The position numbers and the translations under genes are program-made. From NCBI GenBank assembly GCA_003024985.2, contig PXIH01S0015259.1: a stretch of 10,530 nt of DNA. One strand, written 5' to 3'. Of the stretch, positions 1 to 6,596 are shown piece by piece (position 1 is the first letter of the stretch; the number at the start of each line of letters is the position of its first letter). The notes under the pieces are model-generated. The model saw only the letters and a list, made by a program, of their open reading frames with translations, did no database searches and was not told the DNA's origin. This stretch comes from Euperipatoides rowelli (Eukaryota > Onychophora > Udeonychophora > Euonychophora > Peripatopsidae).

Positions 1-326
1 GGATGTATAAAAGTTAGGCTAGTTTGGTCCATTTAATATTTTATTACAGTAGATATTAAATAAAAAACCTGCTTAGAAATATTGATTATTTTTAATACTT
101 TAAATTATCTTTATTTAACTTGTGAACTATTTTTTTAAGAAAAAAAGAGTTTTAAGCTTCTTACATTATATTATTGTATAATATTTGTTTTGTTTGTTTT
201 GTTTTGTTTTTTTTGGGGGGGAAGAAACAAGTACTCTATTTGAAAATCGGTATCACAATTAGGCTATTAGGAATCGATCTAGAACCGAATACTCGAGTAC
301 CCTAAGGCAATCCTAGATAATATATT
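1..326. other. non-coding flank with GTTTT low-complexity run
   Basis: No coding frame is supported here. A (G)TTTT-rich run followed by seven Gs occupies about 184-221. If the minus-strand gene model is right, this is 3' flank just past its possible polyadenylation signal (326-331). The rest is ordinary AT-rich sequence. Confidence 0.5.
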
Positions 327-331
327 TTATT
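326..331 (-). promoter_or_regulatory. possible polyadenylation signal AATAAA
   Basis: On the minus strand AATAAA overlaps the in-frame TAA stop (327-329) of the candidate last exon at 327-394. It would be the 3' processing signal of the minus-strand gene with a very short 3' UTR. The hexamer is common by chance in DNA this AT-rich, so the call rests on its position only. Confidence 0.2.
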
Positions 332-394
332 TGCGTACAGACTTGAAGACATTAAGTAAACCGTAACCTGCCAATAGAGAGCCTAGCCCATTAC
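327..394 (-). CDS. candidate last coding exon (short hydrophobic tail)
   Basis: The minus strand has a pyrimidine-rich acceptor ending in TAACAG just before position 394. Entered in phase 1 the exon reads NGLGSLLAGYGLLNVFKSVRK and then stops at TAA. The segment is hydrophobic with a basic KSVRK end, as in a C-terminal membrane anchor. It joins in phase to the proposed 31-nt exon at 459-489, which ends in phase 1. Hydrophobic frames arise easily in AT-rich DNA, so this is a weak prediction that depends on the upstream exons being real. Confidence 0.22.
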
Positions 395-458
395 CTGTTA
401 CATAATAGAAAAATATATGTTATACACTCTTCATCCATCACGACAAGCAACATAATAC

Positions 459-489
459 CCAACAGCACATTTTTTAGAATAAAGGACAG
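459..489 (-). CDS. candidate 31-nt internal exon
   Basis: The minus strand reads an acceptor ending TATATAG before 489, then codons for LSFILKNVLL plus one base, then a donor G|GTATTA at 458. It enters in phase 0, matching the phase-0 end of the exon at 604-762, and leaves in phase 1, matching the exon at 327-394. Joined, the two give a continuous hydrophobic stretch. The small size and mediocre splice sites make it speculative. Confidence 0.15.
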
Positions 490-603
490 CTATATAAGAC
501 TGCATGGAAAATTCTAGCTAGGATTGTTGGAGACATCATTTATTATACATATCAACCAATATACAGGCCAATTAGAATCATTGTTCGAAATTACATGCTT
601 TAC

Positions 604-762
604 ACTTATGATGTTATAACTTGTTCCGATTCTGGATGATTCTTCTTCCAGCTTTAATGTCTTTGAATATTTCCTAATCTGAAGGAAGATACTATGACTG
701 TCGTCACCACAAATGGCAACTGGTATCTTATTAGAATTTAAGGGCTCTCTACGATTTAAATT
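604..762 (-). CDS. candidate exon of unrecognised minus-strand gene
   Basis: An 88-codon stop-free minus-strand frame (780-517) contains a 159-nt segment between an acceptor (TTCTTTATTCAG, ending at 763) and a donor (AGT|GTAAAG, GT at 603-602). It is exactly 53 codons and phase 0 at both ends. The peptide includes IPVAICGDDSHSIFLQIRKY followed by a charged KLEEESSR segment, less AT-biased than its surroundings. I do not recognise the family. It lies on the same strand downstream of the exon at 1321-1407, but that exon leaves in phase 1, so at least one further exon of unmatched phase would be needed between them. Membership of the same gene is inferred. Confidence 0.45.
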
Positions 763-1320
763 CTGAATAAAGAACTGTCTTTAATACAATCATTATATAA
801 TATATATTTCAGGTTATAGACTAGTATATCATTCTAACGTATATAACAACTGTCTGTACCCGGTATATTACTGAGTTCCATATGCTTCTAAATATATAAT
901 AAACCCATATATCTATTCTCCTTTATCTTGTCTGTAGTTGTTTATATACTCTTTATTTTAGCAGTCCTATTCAAGAGATCTCCCCCTCATATCTCCTTAA
1001 TTTTTGTGACAAGGCAAATCTGATAGGTAAACAAGAGCTAGCCAAAATTTATAATATTCATATACTTATATATATTTATCCATACCCATTATCTAAGCCC
1101 ATTGTTTCAATATAAGTAGATCAAGAAGTTGATTCTTATATCTTATTTCCTTGTCTTCTTGTAGCAAGCAAATTTTGCTATAACTGAGGTGAAACTCCCA
1201 AGTAGTTATTTGAACACCCTATAACAGAAGTGACCATTTAACAGGTTTAATGTCAATTCAAGTGTCCACAATGTGCATTAATCGCTTCCTGTTTGCATGA
1301 ACTGGAAGTGACATCTTTAC
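763..1320 (-). other. presumed intron sequence, minus-strand gene
   Basis: This is the interval between two candidate minus-strand exons. A linking exon that enters in phase 1 and leaves in phase 0 should lie here, but I could not find a convincing one. A 41-codon open frame (1093-1218) follows a good acceptor but enters in phase 0 and has no usable donor. The rest is AT-rich and shows no repeat structure I recognise. Confidence 0.4.
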
Positions 1321-1407
1321 CTAGGTATTGATGAATAACATCATGCATAGTAATAACCCAAGATTCATTGTAAACATATCTGAAATGTGCCAGACATTTT
1401 CCAGTAT
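1321..1407 (-). CDS. candidate exon, unrecognised protein (phase 1 to 1)
   Basis: The minus strand has an acceptor TTTCATACAG (AG at 1409-1408) and a strong donor CTAG|GTAAAG (GT at 1320-1319). The exon is 87 nt: two bases, 28 codons, one base. Entered in phase 1 it reads TGKCLAHFRYVYNESW and then VITMHDVIHQYL. The upstream exon at 2232-2372 ends in phase 1, and the joined codon is GAT (Asp), so the two form one continuous reading frame. The content, with W, H, C, Y and few AT-driven K/N/I runs, is protein-like. I do not recognise the family. A (CA)22 tract lies in the preceding intron. The plus-strand frame at 1387-1635 is a shadow running through that microsatellite. Confidence 0.6.
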   Translation of the reverse strand: MLENVWHISDMFTMNLGLLLCMMLFINT

Positions 1408-1521
1408 CTGTATGAAATAGAAGTTAGCTACATCCCAATAAAAAAATTAAATAATAATTTTATTTTACAATTTGATTCTATTTGTACCTTTGAAGAAGAT
1501 GAAGGGGAGTTATCAATAACA

Positions 1522-1571
<50 letters not shown>

Positions 1572-2231
1572 ATATGAGCATTTAGTCATTTGTGTTTTTC
1601 AAATTCTGTCTGGAATGAAAGTAATATCACCATAAAACAAAAAAAAACAAAATAAGCCTTGGTTCTTCTCTAGAATTCCTACATTGACCACTAGAAGAGA
1701 AAACCTAAATACCATGACCCCAATGTTGTCTCAATAAACTATAGTCTATCTACCTTACCTACTCAATATTGTATTCAAAAGTATCCTTAATTAAAATTGA
1801 AATATTGTAATTTTTTTATAATTTCCATTTTGATCATTCATTAACCATAATATCAAATATTTAAAAATAACATTTTAAAAAATATTTATACACTTGATAT
1901 TTGAAGCTTACTCAAGCTGTTGAAGTAATTAATCATCTCTAATATAATTAAATATCATACTAAACACCGTTAACATGAGTTAAAGAATGTCATCTTAATT
2001 CATTTGACAAATTGCCATCCATGAAAAATATCACAAAATGGAACACAATAAAACAAAACATATGAAAAATTGAAAACAAAACCACCCGTCATTCTTCAGA
2101 CCTACAAAATGACAGATTGTTAATCTCCACTCTCTCTATGACAAAATGAACATCTGTTTAGTAAGGACAAATCTTTAAACTTGAATTTGTAAGCTTGGTT
2201 GTACATACAGTAGTATCTGATGATGACCTAC
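1408..2231 (-). other. presumed intron with (CA)22 microsatellite
   Basis: The 824-nt interval between two phase-matched minus-strand exons starts with donor GTAGGT (2231-2226) and ends with acceptor CAG (1410-1408). Apart from the dinucleotide repeat at 1523-1566 it is plain AT-rich sequence with no supported gene. Confidence 0.5.
1523..1566. repeat. (CA)22 microsatellite
   Basis: Twenty-two uninterrupted CA units span 44 bp, followed by an imperfect TACACATA tail. On a minus-strand transcript it reads as a UG repeat about 115 nt upstream of the acceptor of the exon at 1321-1407. Confidence 0.98.
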
Positions 2232-2372
2232 CTTGATGTATTATGATATGATAAACACCAGGTATTGTCCAAAAATGCTCCGCTTCAGATGACTCTTTTG
2301 CCAATGGTTGATTCATGTAAACTTTGCTCCCTATCTCTATTCTAATCTCCACCAACATGTTCTCAGAACTCT
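2232..2372 (-). CDS. candidate exon, unrecognised protein (phase 1 to 1)
   Basis: This is the longest and most protein-like coding island of the left half. The donor is near-consensus, CAAG|GTAGGT (GT at 2231-2230). The acceptor is weaker, TAAG (AG at 2374-2373), but it is the only one giving phase 1. The exon is 141 nt: two bases, 46 codons, one base. The peptide includes SSENMLVEIRIEIGSK, MNQPLAKESSEAEHF and WTIPGVYHIIIHQ. The joining codon with the upstream exon (2544-2602) is GAG and with the downstream exon (1321-1407) is GAT, so three exons read through without a stop. An in-frame TAA just upstream of the acceptor means the frame must be entered by splicing. The internal ATG at 2358 is unlikely to be a start. 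I do not recognise the domain. Confidence 0.62.
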
Positions 2373-2543
2373 CTTAACTTTAGTGTATATGAGGTAGCAC
2401 AGGCTAGAATATAAACTAGGTGGCTTCTTTAGTAACTTCTTAATATGTTCAGATCAAACCATTTGACTTAGTAGGTAATCTGATAATAAATAAATACATT
2501 CTCCTTATTTGTTTAGATTACCTTTCTTCACATACACACTCAC

Positions 2544-2602
2544 CCTTAGAGGAAAGAAGTGAGATACAATCATCGGTCACAGATACGTTTATTTTTAAAA
2601 GG
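2544..2602 (-). CDS. candidate exon, unrecognised protein (phase 2 to 1)
   Basis: A 59-nt minus-strand exon lies between a very good acceptor (CTACTCTCATTCCAG, AG at 2604-2603) and a near-perfect donor (AAGG|GTGAGT, GT at 2543-2542). Entered in phase 2 it reads LLKINVSVTDDCISLLSSK and leaves in phase 1, matching the exon at 2232-2372. The other two frames stop within the exon. The upstream partner, which must leave in phase 2, was not found; the exon-like segment at 3733-3804 leaves in phase 1, so at least one exon is missing between them. Confidence 0.55.
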
Positions 2603-2604
2603 CT

Positions 2605-2860
2605 GGAATGAGAGTAGGATTTTCAGGCCATTGCAGCACATTCTGAACAAGGACAACTCTGATACAATAAGTACACTAATATAATAAACATATCTTAACC
2701 ACCCCTAACCCCCAACCCTTCTTATAACTACATCTTTCCTCAATAAGTGCCATTTATTATTTTTTAGTCATTTTTTTTAAATAATAATTAAAATAGTACT
2801 TATTGAATGATTGAAATATTTTTCATCTATTTATAAGTTAACCAAATATATTTCCCAAAA
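2605..2860. other. presumed intron, C-rich patch at 2698-2719
   Basis: No coding frame was found. A short plus-strand patch resembling degenerate CCCTAA units (about 2698-2719) stands out by composition but is too short and irregular to call a telomeric repeat. Confidence 0.4.
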
Positions 2861-2868
2861 CCAATGCC
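2861..2868. repeat. left TSD CCAATGCC
   Basis: The 8-bp direct repeat CCAATGCC occurs immediately left of the 244-bp element and again at 3113-3120 immediately right of it. Exact identity supports transposition as its origin. Confidence 0.85.
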
Positions 2869-3112
2869 GGACAGATTCCGTTATCTGTCCACCAATATGG
2901 CTGACAGTCTTAAGTTGAAATTATCTAGATTGGCACTCAGCAAAATATTATTTCACCACTAGATTATCCTAGGGTTCAGGTAAGGTTAGAACTGTAAAGA
3001 AAATATACTAAAATCGGTGAGAAAAAATAATAATTCCACCTGCTACTATGTTTTAGTTGCGCGACTCTTAATATTAAAACTAACGTTGGTGGGCAGATAG
3101 CGGAATCTGACC
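2869..3112. mobile_element. 244-bp non-autonomous DNA transposon (MITE), 8-bp TSD
   Basis: The terminal inverted repeats (TIRs, about 27 bp, 2869-2895 and 3086-3112) match at roughly 24 positions: the left begins GGACAGATTCCG and the reverse complement of the right begins GGTCAGATTCCG; both run to CCACCAA. An exact 8-bp duplication flanks the element. There is no open frame, so it needed a transposase from elsewhere. The GG ends with an 8-bp TSD do not fit the usual hAT termini and would be compatible with Merlin-type or another 8-bp-TSD superfamily; that assignment is a guess. Each TIR is itself a small inverted repeat (GGACAGAT with ATCTGTCC). Confidence 0.88.
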
Positions 3113-3120
3113 CCAATGCC
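3113..3120. repeat. right TSD CCAATGCC
   Basis: Second copy of the 8-bp duplication, abutting the right TIR of the 244-bp element. Confidence 0.85.
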
Positions 3121-3732
3121 AGCAGAGCGTTTTTTTTATAGCTGAAATTTGAATATTAATTTAAATATTCAAGTTTACATTTTTGTCAACTTTTAATGTT
3201 TCCTCTGTATGCGCTATTCCAATATTTTAGCCATTTCTTTTTAATTAGGCTAATGATTAAAACTAGTAATCCAGTGTTGGTCGAAATTCGACCAATAAGA
3301 AAATTTCCTTTGTAAAAAGGCCGCCACAATGCTAAACAATGAATGTTTTAAAGTTTATCTATAAATTTTAGCTATTGCACTCCCTTTCCATATAAACACT
3401 AACTCTGCCAAATCTCACACTCCTACGTGCGCCCAATATGCTTAAAAAGGGATCCAAAGTTTTTCCTTCACGTATTAATATATAGATAGTAATTTTGAAA
3501 ATGTGTTCACCTTTTATACATATATTTTACCAAACATTTAATCTTAGGTTAGAGGTTTTATAAATATAGTTTTTTGCGACAAAAGCGACTATCATTTTGG
3601 ACCAATTTTTATTTTTTGAGACTCACTTTTATTTTAGCCGGATTTATTCTTAAATTATTTTGGTAATATTATCAGAAAACATAATGCAAGTGGCAAATTA
3701 CTAAGGAATAACTAATTTGATTTAACAATTAC
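3121..3732. other. presumed intron with small palindromes
   Basis: No supported gene. It holds two short inverted repeats, TTGAATATT...AATATTCAA (3149-3172) and a 19-bp palindrome (3277-3295). Two stop-free minus-strand frames lacking good splice sites (3186-3347 and about 3360-3527) were considered and not accepted. Confidence 0.45.
3277..3295. repeat. 19-bp perfect palindrome
   Basis: TTGGTCGAA and TTCGACCAA are perfect 9-bp arms around a single A. Its two CpGs contrast with the AT-rich surroundings. Confidence 0.9.
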
Positions 3733-3804
3733 AGTAACTATTAAAAACAAGTGTTTGTCTGTAAATGAGGCTACAATCTGTCACATGTTTTTTCACAGTG
3801 GTCT
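3733..3804 (-). CDS. possible exon, unrecognised (phase 1 to 1)
   Basis: The minus strand has a good acceptor (CTGAATTTTTTGTAG, AG at 3806-3805). Entered in phase 1 the exon reads TTVKKHVTDCSLIYRQTLVF and then NSY, with alternative donors ATA|GTTACT (3738) or ACT|GTAATT (3732); both leave in phase 1. It would join the interrupted exon ending at 3994, which leaves in phase 1, through an AAG codon. The chain to 2544-2602 (entered in phase 2) is not closed. The splice donors are only fair, so this is a tentative exon. Confidence 0.32.
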
Positions 3805-3993
3805 CTACAAAAAATTCAGGTGTAGAATGAATCAGATTTGGACCATTTTTATCTTTTATTATCACCCACCCACATCAAATTCAATTTAAAAATTACTGTG
3901 AATAAATTTTAAGCACAATTTAAACAAATATAAACATAGAACAATATTTCTGGGAAATATAAAATAAGATTAAGTCAGATTAACTTATTTTAC

Positions 3994-4027
3994 TCATGTC
4001 TTTTAACAAGTGGATTTCTAACCCTTG
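3994..4027 (-). CDS. 3' half of exon interrupted by the hAT element
   Basis: Read after the minus-strand segment 6496-6596, with the duplicated target site counted once, this continues the frame as QGLEIHLLKDM plus one base and ends at donor ATGA|GTAAAA (GT at 3993-3992). The combined exon is 135 nt and phase 1 at both ends. The element inserted at the site now marked by GTCTAGGC at 4028-4035. Support is the stop-free frame, symmetric phase and donor; the segment is short, so the call depends on its other half. Confidence 0.38.
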
Positions 4028-4035
4028 GTCTAGGC
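4028..4035. repeat. left TSD GTCTAGGC of hAT element
   Basis: Exact 8-bp direct repeat with 6496-6503, abutting the two ends of the 2,460-bp element. Eight-base duplications are characteristic of hAT transposition. Confidence 0.93.
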
Positions 4036-4848
4036 CAGGGGTGGGGAACCTTTTGGCATTGAAAAGCCGCATGTAACTTCGCAGACTCCTTATAAGGCTG
4101 CAAATACTTTTATAATTTTGATAAATTTTTGTTTTGTTTTTGTGCAGACATTTTCATAACCGTTTCTTGTGTTAAGTTGTGACAATATTTATTCATTCGT
4201 AAGAACATCTCAGAATATTTATTATATTTAATGACTATTTATTTTTCAAAAATATGTTTAGTAAAAAATTACATTATTTTTCCAAGGGGTGGGTACTGGG
4301 CGGGTGCCTCTTTCCCCTCCGTATGATCTTTATACTGCATATATTAATTATTGTTTATAGAAAAAAAACGTATCTTTATGATTAAAAATAAATTATTATA
4401 ATTAATAAAAATAATATTAATTTGCCAAATAATAAAGCTAAAAGAAAACCACAAAAACTACAAGCTCTCCTCTATGTTACTATCATCATTTTCATTTGAA
4501 GACCTGTCTGTTTCTCAAACAGGTATTAAATGTTATAACTTGAAGAATATGAGACATTAACAGTGTGACCAGTTTCAAAACTATTGTGTATATTTGTGAA
4601 TGAAAATTCTTCAAGTTTCTTCATTAGAAACATTTCCGAGCACTTTAAATAATCAAGCTCCTAATCAGTTTTCCAATAATCTTTCTAAAATTTCTTAATT
4701 CTAAGATTTTGCTTAGTAGTGGCCATTGTCAAATGTTTTAAGTTATTTTCTTCTATTATTTGTTTAATTCTAAGTTATTTTGTTTAATGTTTTGTTCTAT
4801 TTCTAACAATGTTTTTCTTTAAATCTATCATAGTTTGTTTTAGGTCTT

Positions 4849-5304
4849 TTAAGTTTTTTTTTCTAAATTGTGGGTATTTTCCCTTAGTTGTTCCAGGTTA
4901 CTTTGTTTTATTTTGTTTTCAAGGTTTAGAGTATTTTCTCTTAGTTGTTCCAGGTTGCTTTGTTTTAATTCTAGATTGTTTTGTGTAATCTTTTGTTCTA
5001 TGTTCAGATTTTGTGTCATTTTTTGTTCTAAGGTCAGATTGTTTTGTGTCATCTTTTGTTCTAAGTTCAGATTGTTTTGTGTCATCTCATTTTTTATTTC
5101 TTTCATCAATTGCACGAGAAATTCAATGGATTTAGTTGCTATAAAGTCTACCTCCCCACTACTGGAGCGTTCATTTAACTCCAGGGAATTTTGTGGAGTG
5201 AATGCCGTATCGGGGTTATGGGAGACGATTCTGGAATGGGAGTTATTTATAGGGGTTAAAATTAATTGGCCCTTCCTCAACTGATTCGTTATCTGAATAT
5301 ACAT
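4849..5304 (-). CDS. coiled-coil open frame inside the hAT element, possibly Gag-like
   Basis: From the first ATG at 5304 the minus strand encodes about 151 residues; the frame is open upstream to the TTAA at 5413 with no ATG. The N-terminal half (MYIQITNQLRKGQL, then HNPDTAFTPQNSLELNERSS) is not repetitive. After about residue 65 it becomes a predicted coiled coil: four copies of an 11-residue unit (MTQNNLNLEQK and variants) then two copies of a 19-residue unit (SNLEQLRENTLNLENKIKQ). Beyond the stop, the sequence to about 4690 still resembles degraded units of the same kind, so the frame is probably truncated. The layout resembles the N-terminal region of some retrotransposon Gag proteins, but I see no zinc knuckle, protease or reverse transcriptase, nor a hAT catalytic or BED domain. 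Either an element-borne accessory frame or captured sequence; whether it is expressed is unknown. Confidence 0.45.
   Translation of the reverse strand: MYIQITNQLRKGQLILTPINNSHSRIVSHNPDTAFTPQNSLELNERSSSGEVDFIATKSIEFLVQLMKEIKNEMTQNNLNLEQKMTQNNLTLEQKMTQNLNIEQKITQNNLELKQSNLEQLRENTLNLENKIKQSNLEQLRENTHNLEKKT
4866..5095. repeat. degenerate tandem repeats, 30-36 and about 60 bp units
   Basis: The plus strand shows repeated TTTTGTGTCATCTTTTGTTC-like units (about 4978-5095, roughly 33 bp each, four copies) and two copies of a roughly 60-bp unit containing CTTAGTTGTTCCAGGTT (about 4883 and 4939). They correspond to the 11- and 19-residue repeats of the coiled-coil frame on the other strand. Confidence 0.8.
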
Positions 5305-5412
5305 TTGACATTTTTTGTTTCTTTGTGCTGTAGTTCTATGTTGCGCTGGGCTTAGTGACAAATTTAAGCGCAGGCAAGCTAAATACAGCGGCACGCTTAA
5401 TTTCTTAACTAC

Positions 5413-5416
5413 TTAA
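5413..5416. repeat. TTAA target site, left
   Basis: TTAA precedes AGGTCAAATG at the left end of the 666-bp element; the same tetranucleotide follows the right end at 6083-6086. TA-type duplication with a longer terminus cannot be excluded. Confidence 0.7.
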
Positions 5417-6082
5417 AGGTCAAATGTAACGGTTTTTAAAAAAAAATTTTATTAATGATTTTTAAAGATTTTTACTAAAAACAAATTTCCACCAGAAAAA
5501 GAAAAAAAAAATTTAAAAAAAAAAGTTATTTACAGTTCAATTTTTAAAATAATTGTCTTTAGCTCCTCACCCTTAAAACAACATTGTCNACTNTACACAC
5601 CAGGGGAGATATTTTGTGACATCATAGGCTATAAATGAATACAGCTTGCTATACTTAACNATNNAATATTTGCTATCTTTGACAGCATAAGGCTGGATAT
5701 CATATGGTCTAAATGTTTAAATACTTGTAAAAAAACAATCAAATTCATCCTTTATGCTATTATGGTCCAATTTATTTTTAAAAAACAAAACAAAATGACC
5801 TTTAATGCAAGTTGAATATACCTCTATTTGCATGTTAAATCATTACAAAGAGAACAGCTGTAGAGGCTATTTCATCATCAAATAATCTCAAACCCAAAAC
5901 AAAATGTGAAATCTTCAAATTGTAATCTCAGACTGAGGATAGCAATAGTCTTAATTTTATCTTTAAATAACTTTTTTTTTATGCATTTTAAATTATTTTT
6001 TTCCAGTGAAAATTTTTTTTATAGTAATTATCTTTGAAAATCAATAATAAAAAAAAATTAAAAAATCCGTTACATTTGACCT
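5417..6082. mobile_element. 666-bp fold-back MITE, TTAA (or TA) target
   Basis: The first 16 bases, AGGTCAAATGTAACGG, are a perfect inverted match to the right end, and imperfect inverted similarity continues to about 5569 on the left and back to about 5933 on the right, giving arms near 150 bp. The centre (about 5570-5932) shows no coding frame. TTAA on both sides points to piggyBac- or Kolobok-type mobilisation, but TIRs starting AGGTCA are not diagnostic and TA insertion is possible. All five ambiguous bases of the window lie within it, consistent with difficult sequencing through a hairpin. It is nested in the hAT element and therefore younger. Confidence 0.88.
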
Positions 6083-6086
6083 TTAA
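6083..6086. repeat. TTAA target site, right
   Basis: Right-hand partner of the TTAA at 5413-5416, directly following the CATTTGACCT terminus. Confidence 0.7.
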
Positions 6087-6495
6087 AGTTTAATAATTAC
6101 TTAAGACTAAGCTTACTAATTTGCAGTTTTGTAAATTATAATTTCTCTATTTCTCTTCATAGTAAAATGAACAGAGCAATTAACAGGCTATGAATGCAAG
6201 CTATAAATAATCGCACCAGGATTGTTTAAGAAAAACAATGAATTTTTAAAATATGATAAATGTCTGACTCTTGCTTTGATGGGAAAGTATTAAATCCAAA
6301 TGTCATTTGTTTTATTGATATTAATCTTAATTTTGTTAAGATTGAAAATTTATAATTTATAAAATATAAATGTTGAAGATACATAATTGTAAAATATTGT
6401 ATAGGCAAACACCTTAAAAGACACATGCGACCTTTTGAAAAATAAGTGAAAAGGCCGCACCAAGCACCTGAAAAGACTTTAGGTTCCCACCCCAG

Positions 6496-6503
6496 GTCTA
6501 GGC
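6496..6503. repeat. right TSD GTCTAGGC of hAT element
   Basis: Exact copy of the 8 bases at 4028-4035, abutting the right terminus of the hAT element. Confidence 0.93.
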
Positions 6504-6596
6504 TATAAGATTGGAATTGTATCTTTTTAAATGATGATGGCGCTAAGTGTGTTCCAATCCTAGAGACCGTAATCAAATTGGAGTTGTAGAATTTGC
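6496..6596 (-). CDS. 5' half of exon interrupted by the hAT element
   Basis: The minus strand has an acceptor (TTATTTCTTATATATAAG, AG at 6598-6597) and then, in phase 1, KFYNSNLITVSRIGTHLAPS followed by SFKKIQFQSYSLD up to the TSD. Removing the element and one TSD copy lets the frame continue into 4027-3994, making a 135-nt exon of phase 1>1, the phase class of the exons at 1321-1407 and 2232-2372. As the DNA stands the frame runs on into the element's right end and stops at 6226, adding about 90 foreign residues. No in-phase upstream exon was found. If the exon is real, this copy of the gene is broken or the element must be removed by splicing, for which I see no in-phase sites. Confidence 0.42.

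Larger units (their letters stand above)
4036..6495. mobile_element. hAT-superfamily element, non-autonomous, with nested insertion
   Basis: The left end is CAGGGGTGGGGAACC; the reverse complement of the right end is CTGGGGTGGGAACC, a short hAT-type TIR of the CAGGGGTGGG kind. Subterminal GCCGCATGT (left, about 4066) and its counterpart GTCGCATGTG on the right (read on the minus strand from about 6433) are also typical of this group. The 8-bp TSD is exact. No hAT transposase domain could be recognised; what is present is a minus-strand coiled-coil frame (4849-5304) and a second element (5417-6082) inserted later. Without that insert and its duplicated TTAA the element would be about 1.8 kb. 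TIR divergence and interior decay suggest an old, immobile copy. Confidence 0.92.

Noticed and set aside
1093-1218. Minus-strand 41-codon frame GVQITTWEFHLSYSK... after a good acceptor
   Set aside because: It enters in phase 0 whereas the preceding exon (1321-1407) leaves in phase 1, and it has no donor before its stop.
1387-1635. Plus-strand 82-residue open frame with a TH repeat
   Set aside because: It is produced by translating the (CA)22 microsatellite and lies antisense to a better-supported minus-strand exon.
2698-2719. CCCTAA-like patch as an interstitial telomere repeat
   Set aside because: Only about two degenerate units, too few and irregular to distinguish from a C-rich patch.
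3186-3347. Minus-strand 53-codon open frame with a hydrophobic GLLVLIISLIKKK segment
   Set aside because: No ATG, and no donor of the phase needed. It includes the 19-bp palindrome and is more likely non-coding.
3360-3527. Minus-strand open frame of about 56 codons containing REGKTLDPFLSILGARRS
   Set aside because: It lacks a credible acceptor and does not fit the phases of neighbouring exons.
4868-5284. Plus-strand 138-residue open frame rich in C, F and S
   Set aside because: Exact antisense shadow of the minus-strand coiled-coil repeats; its own composition is not protein-like.
6226-6576. Minus-strand 116-residue open frame across the hAT right end
   Set aside because: It has no ATG start and is a chimera of the interrupted exon and transposon end; I annotated the exon half separately.
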